11,522 bases of DNA from DASVXQ01 sp046727955 (GCA_046727955.1 JBKPDO010000219.1:1-11522); one strand, 5' to 3'. Shown: positions 1-8,763, counted from the stretch's first letter. A program made the numbers and translations. Notes: generated from the letters alone by a model not told the origin.

Positions 1-1
1 G

Positions 2-199
2 GTGAACGGCTACTCCAACCGCCGCATCGCGGAGGACTGCTTCCTGTCGCTGAACACGGTCCGCACCCACGTCCAGAACGTGCTGGTCAAGCTGGGGGTC
101 CACTCCAAGCTGGAGGCGGTCGCGTTCGCGCTGCAGCACCAGGTCGTGCCGCTCGGCGGCCTCGCTTCCGCCTGGGACCAGGCCAGCCAGCCAGTCTGA
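2..199 (+). CDS. LuxR/NarL-type regulator, C-terminal HTH (5' partial)
   Basis: Only the last 65 residues are in the window; the gene begins upstream. Residues about 5-33 form a LuxR-type helix-turn-helix. The recognition-helix signature is LNTVRTHVQNVLVKLGV, followed by the usual xxLEAVAFAL helix. In this family the domain binds DNA at the C-terminus of a response regulator or ATP-dependent regulator; which of these cannot be seen because the N-terminus is missing. The frame stays open to the window edge, so the GTG at position 2 is not a real start. The stop is TGA at 197-199. The plus-strand gene downstream begins about 190 bases later, so co-transcription is uncertain. Confidence 0.85.
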   Translation: MNGYSNRRIAEDCFLSLNTVRTHVQNVLVKLGVHSKLEAVAFALQHQVVPLGGLASAWDQASQPV

Positions 200-238
200 G
201 CGTCCGAGAGGCCGTTTCGCTCCGCGCAGGAGCACCGA

Positions 239-275
239 GCGCCGTGGGTTGCGCCGTGGGGTTGCGCCGTGGGCC
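239..275. repeat. Three tandem copies of a 12-13 bp GC-rich unit
   Basis: The unit GCGCCGTGGGTT occurs at 239-250, as a 13-base version with one extra G at 251-263, and a third time with a changed end at 264-275. It sits between the LuxR-type gene and the next plus-strand gene. Function is unknown; replication slippage is the simplest origin. Confidence 0.6.
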
Positions 276-307
276 GCGACCATAGCCGCCCGCGCTCGAG
301 CCGCAAT

Positions 308-323
308 CCTGCGCTTGCGCAGG
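308..323 (+). terminator. Possible terminator hairpin after the LuxR-type gene
   Basis: CCTGCGC at 308-314 and GCGCAGG at 317-323 are perfect inverted arms with a two-base centre, giving a 5-6 bp stem with a small loop. There is no T-run after it, so it is not a classic intrinsic terminator. It could also be a protein-binding palindrome ahead of the lipoprotein gene. Confidence 0.3.
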
Positions 324-390
324 GTAGGCTGGTTCGCGACCCGCCGTGTGGGGCGCGGGGACTCCTAAGTCTTCGTCGAGGATGGCGACC

Positions 391-1377
391 ATGAGCGATC
401 GACCAGTCACCCGGCTCTCTCGCCGCGACCTGCTGCGCTCAGCCTTGCTCGGCGCCGGCGCGCTGAGCGCATCAGGGCTGCTGGCGGCCTGCGGCGGCTC
501 GGGCGGCTCCGGTGGCGGCCACGGCGGCACCGCCGGCGGGCAGGGACAGCAGGCCGCCGCCGGCTCACTCCGCGCCCTTGCGGCGAACGCCTCGCAGCTC
601 TCGCTGCTGAACGCTCAGAGCGAGCTGCCGGTCGGGCACAGCCGCTTCACCTTCGGCCTGTCGACCCCCGACAACCAGCTCGTCCAGGGCGGCACGCCGC
701 AGGTATGGTTCGCCAAGGACCAGAGCGGCAAGGCGCTCGGCCCGTTCGGCTCGCGCTTCTTTCAGATGACCGCCTACGACAAGACCAAGGACCGCTCGCC
801 ACGCAGCGAGCTGACCGGGTTCTACGTGGCCGAGGTCGACCTGCCGGACCCCGGCAACTGGCTGAGTGTGGCGGTGATCGACGTCAACGGCCAGCGTGCC
901 GCCGGCCAGGGCGCAGTGCCGGCGAGCTCACGGGTGCGCGCGCAGGTCGGCACGAAGGCGCACTCCGGCCCCACCCCGGTGGCCACGACCCAGAGCGCGC
1001 TCGCCAAGATCTGCACGCGCGAGCCGCCCTGTCCGATGCACTACATCTCGCTGGACCAGGCGTTGAAGTCCGGCAAGCCAACGGTGCTGTCGTTCGCCAC
1101 CCCGCTGCTGTGCTCCAGCCGTATGTGCGGACCGGTGGTCGACGAGCAGATGGTTGCCTTCGAGAAGTATGGGAAGGCGAAGGCGAACTTCGTCCACGTA
1201 GAGATCTATCCACAGCGCGACGCCAACAAGCCAGCGCCCCTGTTCACCGCCTGGGGCTTCAACACCGAGCCGTGGCTATTGGTGATCGACCGCGCGGGCG
1301 TCATCCGCGCCCGCCTCGGCGAGGGTCCAGTGGTCACCTCCGAGATCGAGGCCTCTCTGCAGCCCCTCCTCCCCTGA
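391..1377 (+). CDS. Tat-exported lipoprotein with C-terminal thioredoxin-like domain
   Basis: The 328-aa reading from ATG 391 begins with a twin-arginine signal (SRRDLL, residues 10-15), a hydrophobic stretch and a lipobox LAAC with C34, then a Gly/Ser-rich linker. This predicts a lipid-anchored, extracytoplasmic protein exported folded by the Tat pathway. Residues about 65-180 resemble a beta-rich Ig-like domain. The C-terminal third is thioredoxin-fold, with a CSSRMC pair (C241, C246) in a TPLLCSSRMCGP context, a cis-proline region TEPW near 292-295 and the closing strand LLVIDRAGVI. A second cysteine pair, C208 and C214, lies just before the domain. The active site is CX4C rather than CXXC, so thiol-disulfide activity is inferred, not certain. 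ATG 391 is preferred over 346 or 382 because GAGG at about 378-381 is well spaced from it. Confidence 0.85.
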   Translation: MSDRPVTRLSRRDLLRSALLGAGALSASGLLAACGGSGGSGGGHGGTAGGQGQQAAAGSLRALAANASQLSLLNAQSELPVGHSRFTFGLSTPDNQLVQGGTPQVWFAKDQSGKALGPFGSRFFQMTAYDKTKDRSPRSELTGFYVAEVDLPDPGNWLSVAVIDVNGQRAAGQGAVPASSRVRAQVGTKAHSGPTPVATTQSALAKICTREPPCPMHYISLDQALKSGKPTVLSFATPLLCSSRMCGPVVDEQMVAFEKYGKAKANFVHVEIYPQRDANKPAPLFTAWGFNTEPWLLVIDRAGVIRARLGEGPVVTSEIEASLQPLLP

Positions 1378-1488
1378 TCCCCCGCGTGGCCGGCTCGTCC
1401 CCATCTTCGGCGCCCGCTCCCCGCACCCCGGCACCTGCTCCGCCTGCGCCGTCTCCACGGCGGGCCGTCCCTCGCACCTCCGTGGGCC

Positions 1489-2283
1489 CTAGTCCTGACC
1501 GCCCGGGGTGGGCTGCTGGTGGGCCGCCGCGGCAGTGAACCGGCCGCCACCCACCGCGCGCCGGTACAGGCCGGGGAGCAGCAGGCGCAGGACGGGAACG
1601 ACAGCGTAGGGACGCGGCGCATAGCGCTCCGGACGGCGGCGCAGCGCGGCCTTGACGATGGCGTCCGCCACCTTCTCAGGGCTCGACACCATCCAGCGAG
1701 TCAGCGGACTCGCCAGCAGCTCCCGCTGCGGGAAGCCCTCGGTGGGAACGAAGCCTGGCAGCACCAGCGCGACGTGGACGCCGTGACGCCGCTCCTCGAT
1801 CTGCAGCGCCTCGGTCCAGCCCACCAGCGCGTACTTGCTGGCGGAATAGGCGCCCGAACCGGGACGGGACACCCGGCCCGCCACGCTGGCGACGTTGACG
1901 ATCGCGCTCGGAGCCGAGCGGCGCAGCAGCGGCAGGAGCGCCTCGGTCAGGCGCACCGGCGCGTCGAAGTTGACCGCCATGGCCCGCTGGACCGCGGTCC
2001 AGCCGGTCGAGCCGAAGCTGCCACGCCCACCCACGCCGGCGCTGTTCACCAGGAGGTCCAAGCGGCCGTGCTCGCGCTCGACCCGCTCGGCGACGCGGGC
2101 GGGAGTGTCCGGATCGGTCAGCTCGGCGACAATCACGCTCGCCCGGGCGAGCTCGGCCGCCAGGGCGTCGAGGCGCTCGCGGCGGCGCGCGAGCAGGATC
2201 ACCAGGCTGTCGGGATCCCTGGCGATGCGCCTGGCGGTGGCGGCACCGATGCCGCTCGAGGCGCCGGTGACGAGGGCGATCAT
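1489..2283 (-). CDS. Short-chain dehydrogenase/reductase (SDR), classical type
   Basis: A complete 264-aa classical SDR. The Rossmann cofactor motif TGASSGIG is at residues 6-13 and the structural NSAG motif at 80-83. The catalytic set is N105, S133, Y146 and K150 (YSASK). LARRRERLDAL after the second strand carries arginines, which in this family suggests NADP(H) preference. The C-terminal tail after about residue 220 is Arg/Pro-rich, as in SDRs of unknown substrate from actinobacteria. The enzyme is cytosolic and its substrate cannot be read from sequence. The ATG at 2283 has a good GGAGG ribosome site 7-8 bases upstream. The gene converges with the lipoprotein gene (about 110 bases between stops) and lies downstream of the acetyltransferase on the same strand. 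Confidence 0.92.
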   Translation of the reverse strand: MIALVTGASSGIGAATARRIARDPDSLVILLARRRERLDALAAELARASVIVAELTDPDTPARVAERVEREHGRLDLLVNSAGVGGRGSFGSTGWTAVQRAMAVNFDAPVRLTEALLPLLRRSAPSAIVNVASVAGRVSRPGSGAYSASKYALVGWTEALQIEERRHGVHVALVLPGFVPTEGFPQRELLASPLTRWMVSSPEKVADAIVKAALRRRPERYAPRPYAVVPVLRLLLPGLYRRAVGGGRFTAAAAHQQPTPGGQD

Positions 2284-2322
2284 GGCTCAACCTCCAGTTG
2301 ATGGTTCGCTTGCGACAACAGC

Positions 2323-2337
2323 CCGTGCCCGGCACGG
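2323..2337. promoter_or_regulatory. Palindrome upstream of the SDR gene
   Basis: CCGTGCC at 2323-2329 and GGCACGG at 2331-2337 form a near-continuous palindrome centred on one C, about 40 bases upstream of the SDR start codon on the minus strand. Its position fits an operator. There is no direct evidence of a cognate regulator. Confidence 0.3.
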
Positions 2338-2398
2338 CGCGATCGCACGGACTCTCCCACGACCGCCAGGCCCGGGCAACGGCCAGGCTGGTCCCTCT

Positions 2399-2436
2399 GG
2401 CCGGTCCCCCCCGGCCGGTCCCCCCCGGCCGGTCCC
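2399..2436. repeat. 14-bp tandem repeat abutting the acetyltransferase stop
   Basis: GGCCGGTCCCCCCC is repeated exactly at 2399-2412 and 2413-2426, with a partial third copy (GGCCGGTCCC) at 2427-2436 that runs into the acetyltransferase stop codon. The C-runs and CCGG palindromes make this a slippage-prone tract. It could slow transcription or help terminate the upstream gene, but it has no T-run. Confidence 0.75.
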
Positions 2437-2960
2437 TACGGGAAGCGGTAGAAGCGGAGCAGGTCGCTCTGACCGACGAAGCGCATCCCGGCGCGCTCCA
2501 TGACCCGGCGCGATGGGAGGTTGCTGTGAGCGGTGTCGGCCTCGACCCGCCGCACGCCCGGCTGGGCCAAGGCCCAGTCGATCACCCCCCGCAGCGCCTC
2601 GGTCGCGTACCCATGACCGCGAGCGGGCGCGGCGAGGCCGTAGCCGACGGTCACGGTGCCGACGCGATCGGGAGGCGCGTGGAAGCCGATGTCGCCGAGC
2701 ACGAGCGAGTCCGTCAGACGGACGAGCTGGTACACGCCGTATGGCCCCGGCCGGCCGCCGGCCGACACCTGCCGCAGGAACGCCTCCACCGCTATCAGGG
2801 TTCCCTCGATCGGGTAACCTGCGATCCACGGCCGCTCCGGATGCGCGCGGCCGTCCAGCAGCGCCCGCGCCTCGCCAACGTCGAGCTGCCGCAGCCGCAG
2901 GCGCGTGGTCACGATCTCGTTGACCACCCGCTGGCCTTCCCCGCCGACCCTCGAATACAT
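2436..2960 (-). CDS. GNAT family N-acetyltransferase (RimJ/RimL-like)
   Basis: A 174-aa protein with the layout of GNAT acetyltransferases of the RimJ/RimL group. An N-terminal TTRLRLRQL strand is at about residues 18-26, and LGDIGFHAPPD follows in the middle. The acetyl-CoA pyrophosphate loop is RGHGYATEAL (114-123, Q/RxxGxG/A type). The closing motif HSNLPSRRVMERAGMRFVG is at 145-163. These proteins transfer acetyl groups from acetyl-CoA to amines; the acceptor is not predictable here. The ATG at 2960 has GGAG about 6 bases upstream on its strand. It is followed on the same strand by the SDR gene after about 150 bases that hold a tandem repeat and a palindrome, so the two may or may not share a transcript. 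Confidence 0.9.
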   Translation of the reverse strand: MYSRVGGEGQRVVNEIVTTRLRLRQLDVGEARALLDGRAHPERPWIAGYPIEGTLIAVEAFLRQVSAGGRPGPYGVYQLVRLTDSLVLGDIGFHAPPDRVGTVTVGYGLAAPARGHGYATEALRGVIDWALAQPGVRRVEADTAHSNLPSRRVMERAGMRFVGQSDLLRFYRFP

Positions 2961-3006
2961 TGGCCACTCCGAGCCGAGCCGGGTATCCTTCCCATCGCTT
3001 ACCCGT

Positions 3007-3084
3007 GGTGATCGTAGCTCAGTTGGTTAGAGCGTCGGGTTGTGGTCCCGAAGGCCGGGGGTTCGAATCCCCTCGATCACCCCA
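3007..3084 (+). tRNA. tRNA-His (anticodon GUG)
   Basis: Acceptor stem GTGATCG at 3008-3014 pairs with CGATCAC at 3074-3080. The D-arm is TAGCTCAGTTGGTTAGAGC. Anticodon stem TCGGG/CCCGA encloses loop TTGTGGT with anticodon GTG. The T-loop is GTTCGAATC. Position 73 is C (3081) and the base before the acceptor is G (3007), the G-1:C73 pair characteristic of histidine tRNA. CCA is encoded at 3082-3084. The gene is intact. Confidence 0.95.
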
Positions 3085-3126
3085 GTGCCGGTCCGGCGCT
3101 GGGCTTGTGATAGCCTGGCGGCCCGC

Positions 3127-3165
<39 letters not shown>

Positions 3166-3505
3166 GATTCGGCTATCGGCGCTGTAATCACCTGCATCTT
3201 TACAGCGGAATCGGGAGCAAAACTTAGGCAGTAATTCGCTCTGGTGAGCTGGATGCGTGATGAACGAATCGCAACACAAATATGCCGCGTCGCAAGCGCA
3301 ACATCTTCCCTGCTCAGAGGCCCATCCCGATCGTATGGCGTCAGCTCGTGCCGCTCATTTCTGACATCCAGCCACGCATTCCCGACCCCATCACACGCCC
3401 TCAGCTCAGCGCTCTTCCTTGAGCTATACCAGGCCGCCGTACACTCTTCTCAACCTGATTTCGATCGCCAACACAGCGGCATCTCCGATGCGGTGAGGAG
3501 TCGGC
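3166..3505. other. Gene-poor left end of the island
   Basis: No convincing coding sequence is seen in about 340 bases; the open frames here have no recognisable motifs. Just inside the attachment site is an inverted repeat, CGCTGTAA at 3180-3187 and TTACAGCG at 3200-3207, which could be an arm-type binding site for the integrase or an accessory protein. The stretch otherwise looks like eroded element DNA. Confidence 0.45.
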
Positions 3506-3709
3506 TTGGCGCTGGGAGTGACACCGCTCCGGGTAGGCCAGGAGGACTACTGGCTCGGCCAGATCGCCCGGAACCGACATGAGTACTACTCTGCCCAAGG
3601 TGAGTCGCCCGGGTGGTGGGTTGGCTCGTTAGCCGAGAATGTCGGCCTCGGCACGGTCGCCACTGACGAGGCAATACATCGGCTCTTCGCCGGGGAAGGA
3701 CCCGACCAC
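3506..3709 (+). pseudogene. MobF/TrwC-type relaxase, N-terminal remnant
   Basis: TTG 3506, preceded by GAGGAG at about 3493-3498, opens a frame whose first 65 or so residues resemble the N-terminus of actinobacterial TraA/TrwC-like relaxases. These residues include LRVGQEDYWLGQIARN, the YY pair (residues 27-28) where the catalytic tyrosines lie, and GESPGWWVGS at 32-41. In full-length relaxases a three-histidine metal site and a helicase domain follow; none is present. Similarity stops at about 3700, where a 22-bp tandem repeat begins, and the frame ends at 3799 without recognisable sequence. The full protein would nick the origin of transfer during conjugation. This copy is therefore a remnant and cannot act alone. 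Confidence 0.65.
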
Positions 3710-3743
3710 CAGAGGACAGCGACCCGACCACCGGAGGACAGCG
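3701..3743. repeat. Two tandem 22-bp repeats at the relaxase break point
   Basis: CCCGACCACCAGAGGACAGC at 3701-3720 is followed by CCCGACCACCGGAGGACAGC at 3723-3742, one mismatch apart. On the minus strand each copy contains TGTCCTC(C/T)GGTGGTCGGG. TGT is the usual terminal triplet of IS481-like elements, so this may be a leftover insertion-sequence end. It coincides with the loss of relaxase similarity. Confidence 0.55.
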
Positions 3744-4075
3744 TGTGGCGCCGCTCCGGCGCGCCGACCCTCGGTCCAAGCTCGATGCAGCTCCGCTGAC
3801 ATGAGAAGGTCCTGGATAGGGCACTTCTCGGCGGAGACGCGAGTCCGCCAGTCCATCCCATCCGTCTCGACAGCGCGACTTACGGACGTTGCCACGTGGT
3901 GCGGGATCGATGCAGCATTAGAGGAGAAGTCCAGCTGATCATGGGCATAGCTTGGGCAGTAGTCGGACTACGAATACATGAGCCCGCGCAGGACCTCGAG
4001 GGTTGGAGCGTCCACTCCCAGCCTCTTGGTCACCAGCCTACATACAGTAACACTCCATTGAGAGGGGCCTGGACG
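3744..4075. other. Spacer between relaxase remnant and Fic gene
   Basis: About 330 bases with no recognisable gene. The Fic frame is open leftward to GTG 3896, but residues encoded before 4076 show no family similarity. An ATG at 3941 with GAGGAG about 12 bases upstream is an alternative Fic start. No convincing promoter is seen. Confidence 0.4.
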
Positions 4076-5554
4076 TTGAATCAGCCAATACTACACAACT
4101 GGCACCCCATCGAAGACCTGCCGGCAGGCTATGAGGCTATGGCGAGCACGGAACTGCGCGCTCTAAGCGAAGTCTGGCTGGAACAGCGGGAATCCCTACA
4201 AGACTCTACTTCCCTCCGTGCGTTCAATGAGCGTTTGCAGAGACAGTGGGCTATTGAAACGGGCGTTATTGAACGTGTCTATTCGTTGGATCGTGGGATC
4301 ACAGAACTTCTTATCGAACGAGGAATCGACTCTAGCCTAATTCCTGACGATGCCACTGACAAAGATCCCAACTTGGTGGCCGGCATAATTCAAGACCAAG
4401 AATCGGCCATTGAGTGGGTTTTCGAGGTGGTTCGGGGCGAGAGACCGCTGTCTACCAGCTTCATCAAGGAGCTTCACGCCTTGATGACGCGACGTCAAAC
4501 CACGACCCGGGGCAAAGACCAGTTCGGGAACGAGGTGGATGTCCCTCTACTTCATGGTGAGTGGAAGCGTCTCCCCAATAACCCGACTCGCATGAATGGC
4601 TCCGTCCACGAGTATTGCCCGCCCGAGCAGGTGGCAATTGAGATGGACCGTCTGATTGAAATGCACAACAAGCATGAGATCATGGCAGTGCCGCCAGAAA
4701 TAGAAGCGGCATGGCTTCACCATCGTTTCACGCAGATTCATCCCTTCCAGGATGGCAACGGTCGAGTTGCCCGAGCGCTTGCGTCGCTGGTGTTCATTAA
4801 GGCGGGTTGGTTTCCTCTGGTAGTCACTCGAGATGATCGAGTGAGGTACATCGAAGCCTTGGAGGAAGCGGACCAAAGTGCTCTGACATCTCTTGTCAGC
4901 CTCTTCTCCTCGCTGGAAAGGAAGGCTTTTGTTAATGCGCTTGGCATAGCACGCGAAGTCCTCCGAGAGGAAGAGCGCATAGAGCAGGTAATCTCGTCGA
5001 TAGGAGACCTCTTCGCTGCGCGCGACGAGGCCCTTCGTCGCGAATGGGAGCGCGCAAAGGAAGTAGCCGAACGTCTCGCCGACACGGCGCGTGAGAAGCT
5101 CGAATCCATCGCTATCCGACTTCAGCAAGAAGTTGAAAAGTATGCTGTACCTCACCGCTTCTTCGTGGATTCCGAACTGAATACTGGGCAACGAAAGAAT
5201 TGGTATCGCTGGCAAACCATCGAAGCGGCTCACCAGCTCGAGTACTTCGCTAACACGACAGAGTACAACGCCTGGGTGCGTCTTGGTCTAATAACCGATA
5301 CCGAGGCCAATATCGTCCTGTCCTTCACTGCAATAGGACGAGAGTACAGAGGTCTCATCGGGGCTTCGCTCTACTTTTTCCGTACTGAAGAAGTTGAAGA
5401 AGGCCAGAGACAGGCAGTTGATGTCACTGTTGCCTCTGACGAGCTGTTTCAGATTAACTACAAGGAGGAGGAGTCGTCGGTGACGGATCGGTTTGAGCTC
5501 TGGCTTGATCGCGGCATGACGCGAGGGCTCGAGGTCTGGCGCCGAGGACTCTGA
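4076..5554 (+). CDS. Fic-domain protein (probable AMP-transferase), autoinhibited class
   Basis: A 492-aa protein with an intact Fic motif, HPFQDGNGRVAR, at residues 222-233 (catalytic H222). Fic enzymes usually transfer AMP from ATP to a hydroxyl side chain of a target protein. An inhibitory-helix motif lies upstream: TGVIER at 62-67 matches the (S/T)xxxE(G/N) pattern with T62 and the key E66, except that the last residue is R. This places it among Fic proteins inhibited by their own N-terminal helix, so no separate antitoxin is required. MNGSVHEYCPPEQV at about 173-186 corresponds to the target-docking flap. The C-terminal half is a charged helical region and an unassigned domain. The start is TTG 4076, chosen because AGAGGGG precedes it by about 8 bases and WHPIEDLP falls at the usual N-terminus; ATG 3941 is possible. 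It is the only complete cargo gene of the island. Confidence 0.88.
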   Translation: MNQPILHNWHPIEDLPAGYEAMASTELRALSEVWLEQRESLQDSTSLRAFNERLQRQWAIETGVIERVYSLDRGITELLIERGIDSSLIPDDATDKDPNLVAGIIQDQESAIEWVFEVVRGERPLSTSFIKELHALMTRRQTTTRGKDQFGNEVDVPLLHGEWKRLPNNPTRMNGSVHEYCPPEQVAIEMDRLIEMHNKHEIMAVPPEIEAAWLHHRFTQIHPFQDGNGRVARALASLVFIKAGWFPLVVTRDDRVRYIEALEEADQSALTSLVSLFSSLERKAFVNALGIAREVLREEERIEQVISSIGDLFAARDEALRREWERAKEVAERLADTAREKLESIAIRLQQEVEKYAVPHRFFVDSELNTGQRKNWYRWQTIEAAHQLEYFANTTEYNAWVRLGLITDTEANIVLSFTAIGREYRGLIGASLYFFRTEEVEEGQRQAVDVTVASDELFQINYKEEESSVTDRFELWLDRGMTRGLEVWRRGL

Positions 5555-5686
5555 ATGTTGCGGACCGGCACGGATGGTTCGTCGGACACTTCCTGGGCGA
5601 CTCTACGAACCTCCGCACCTCCGACGCGGTCGAGATCAAGTGGGGTGTCCACCCCTGCCTGGATGGTCAGCGACAATCACCGTTCC
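5551..5686 (+). pseudogene. Cupin-like protein, N-terminal fragment
   Basis: In the frame starting CTGAATGTT at 5551 the translation includes GWFVGHFLGDSTNLRTSDAV and then EIKWGVHPC. This resembles the start of small actinobacterial cupin-like proteins, which read GWFVGHF...VEVKWGVH before the barrel. Similarity is lost after about 5670 and no cupin barrel follows. There is no good ATG or GTG start. The fragment directly follows the Fic stop codon and overlaps, in another frame, the 5' part of the HTH gene. It is probably a deletion remnant. The family call is from memory of the motif and needs a search. Confidence 0.4.
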
Positions 5687-6047
5687 CGGCGAAGACGCGC
5701 GTTTTGCCGCCGAGCAGGCAACGTCCCTGGTGGAAACGTGGGCCGCAAAGAGCGGCCTGCCGGCCTGGCCTGTTGTCAGGGTCGATGCTGTGGAAGCATC
5801 AATCCTGGATAGGGAGCTGGCCGAACCGAACCACCCTGAGCTGGTGGGGATCGCTGAGTTGGCCGAGCTTGCCGGAGTTTCGCAGCAGCGCGCCTCAGTG
5901 CTCGCCTCTCGGCCAGACTTCCCCAAGCCCATCGCCCGGCTGCGTTCCGGCCCGGTGTTCGACCTGCGCCAAGTCAGCAGCTTGGTCGAGAAGTGGCCAC
6001 GCCGTCCCAGCCGTCCTGCCAAGGCCAAGCAGCGCGCTCGCGTCTGA
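5640..6047 (+). CDS. Small AlpA/MerR-like HTH DNA-binding protein
   Basis: From GTG 5640 this is 135 aa. Residues about 11-65 (ATITVPGEDARFAAEQATSL then WAAKSGLPAWPVVRVDAV) form a leading domain. They are followed by PELVGIAELAELAGVSQQRASVLASRPDFPKPIA, a winged HTH like those of AlpA/excisionase-type proteins, and a short closing helix with a basic tail. Such proteins act as small regulators or as recombination directionality factors. The nearby tyrosine integrase on the opposite strand makes an excisionase or integrase-regulator role possible, but this is inference. The start is uncertain: the frame is open from ATG 5574, but the bases there belong to the cupin-like remnant in another frame, so the native N-terminus may have been replaced by a deletion. 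Confidence 0.65.
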   Translation: MGCPPLPGWSATITVPGEDARFAAEQATSLVETWAAKSGLPAWPVVRVDAVEASILDRELAEPNHPELVGIAELAELAGVSQQRASVLASRPDFPKPIARLRSGPVFDLRQVSSLVEKWPRRPSRPAKAKQRARV

Positions 6048-6181
6048 CTGAACAGTTACTCTGGTACGTGAGGGCAGTTCGTCGTCTTCGTCCTTTAAGG
6101 GCGACATGACACGGCAAGGCCGCGATGGATTGCGCGATCAACGGCGTGGTCAGCACCGACGCCGTCCGACCAAATATTCAA

Positions 6182-7072
6182 CTAGAGCCGATCCCCAGGT
6201 GAGAACCGCCGATGCGCCTCTCGCGCGCGGGCGTCGGCCGCAGAAGCGCCATAGCGGCGAAGCATTGCTTCGGAGCGCCAGCCGGCGAGGCGCATGAGGT
6301 CGGTGCCTTCGCCGCCGGCGGCGCGCCAGAGGTGGGCGAAGGTGTGGCGGAACTGGTGAGGGTGAAGGCCCTCGATGCCGGCTTGACGTCCGCGGCGGCG
6401 AACGATCTGGGCGATGCCGGAATCGGTGATGGGACCTTTGGGACCGATCCACAGCGCCTCGGAGGCTGCCTGCCGGTGGCGGGCACGCGCCCGTAGGTAT
6501 CGGTCGAGTGCCTGAGCGGTCTTACGGCCGAACGGCACGGCGCGGTCTCGGCTGCCCTTGCCGCGTACCCAGATGACGCTGTCGTCGAAGTCCACGTCCT
6601 CCAGGCGCATCGCGGCGACCTCCGCGCGGCGAGGGCCAGCGTCGAGTAGCAGCAGGATCAACGCAGTGTCGCGGCGAGCTTCGAAGTCACGGCCGGCGCA
6701 AACGTCAAGGAGCCGGTAGAGAGCTGCCTCCTCGAGGACGGGAACCGGCTGCTCCGGGACCGCTGGCGGCTTGAGCCTGGCCATGGGGTTGGCGGGGATC
6801 TCGCCCTCATCCTCGAGCCAGCGGTAGAAGACACGCAGACTGCGGTAGCGGTTGGCGGCCGTGCCGGGGCTGCGGCGGGCGAGCAGCTCGCCGAGGAACG
6901 CCTCGACATCCTGAGTGCGAGCGCTGGCAAGTCCGTCGCGCTCTGTAGCCTGGAGGTGCACGGCGAGTTGACCGAGGGCTTCCAAGTAGGTGTGGATGGT
7001 GCGCTCGGCCTTGTTCTCGGCCCGCAAATGTCGTTCGAAGGAGCAGGCGAGAGGGTCTATGCTGTCGCCCAT
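6182..7072 (-). CDS. Tyrosine recombinase (XerC/D-like integrase) of the island
   Basis: A 296-aa tyrosine recombinase. Residues about 5-90 are the core-binding SAM-like domain (FERHLRAENKAERTIHTYLE, then YRSLRVFYRWLEDEG). The catalytic domain holds R148 (GPRRAEV), K172 (GKGSRDR), H239 and R242 (HQFRHTF), W265 in the usual His/Trp position (LAGWRS) and nucleophile Y274 (RRYGAS). The full set is present, so the enzyme looks active. It catalyses strand exchange between attP and attB, here the tRNA-Lys. It is the gene next to attR and reads away from it, the normal island layout. It is shorter than phage integrases with arm-binding domains and closer to Xer size. The ATG at 7072 has no clear ribosome site, so a leaderless or weakly translated start is possible. 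Confidence 0.93.
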   Translation of the reverse strand: MGDSIDPLACSFERHLRAENKAERTIHTYLEALGQLAVHLQATERDGLASARTQDVEAFLGELLARRSPGTAANRYRSLRVFYRWLEDEGEIPANPMARLKPPAVPEQPVPVLEEAALYRLLDVCAGRDFEARRDTALILLLLDAGPRRAEVAAMRLEDVDFDDSVIWVRGKGSRDRAVPFGRKTAQALDRYLRARARHRQAASEALWIGPKGPITDSGIAQIVRRRGRQAGIEGLHPHQFRHTFAHLWRAAGGEGTDLMRLAGWRSEAMLRRYGASAADARAREAHRRFSPGDRL

Positions 7073-7081
7073 GGCACGATG

Positions 7082-7124
7082 GTAGCACTGGTAGTCATGT
7101 GCTCTCGCAGTGTTGTGCTACACT
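7082..7124. promoter_or_regulatory. Inverted repeats upstream of the integrase gene
   Basis: GTAGCAC at 7082-7088 and GTGCTAC at 7115-7121 are inverted copies. An overlapping palindrome, AGTGT at 7109-7113 and ACACT at 7120-7124, adds symmetry. These lie 10-52 bases upstream of the integrase ATG on the minus strand and 50 or more bases from attR. They could be operators for integrase control or accessory binding sites for recombination. Confidence 0.35.
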
Positions 7125-7132
7125 ACCGGCCG

Positions 7133-7160
7133 CCTCTACAGAGGTGAAGTCGCAGGTCAA
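7133..7160 (-). promoter_or_regulatory. Candidate integrase promoter
   Basis: On the minus strand TTGACC (7155-7160) lies 16 bases from TAGAGG (7133-7138). The -35 is a good match and the -10 is weak. The predicted start would fall about 55 bases before the integrase ATG, next to the inverted repeats listed there. Confidence 0.3.
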
Positions 7161-7174
7161 CCGCAGTATCACGC

Positions 7175-8763
<1,589 letters not shown>

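Noticed and set aside
1519..2301. Open plus-strand frame of 260 codons opposite the SDR gene
   Set aside because: It has no recognisable motif and is opposite a full classical SDR with all catalytic residues.
2287..2967. Alternative 226-codon minus-strand frame across the acetyltransferase
   Set aside because: It is Arg/Pro-rich without motifs, while the GNAT signature reads in the 2436-2960 frame.
3701..3743. CRISPR-like repeat
   Set aside because: There are only two tandem copies with no spacers of regular length and no cas genes.
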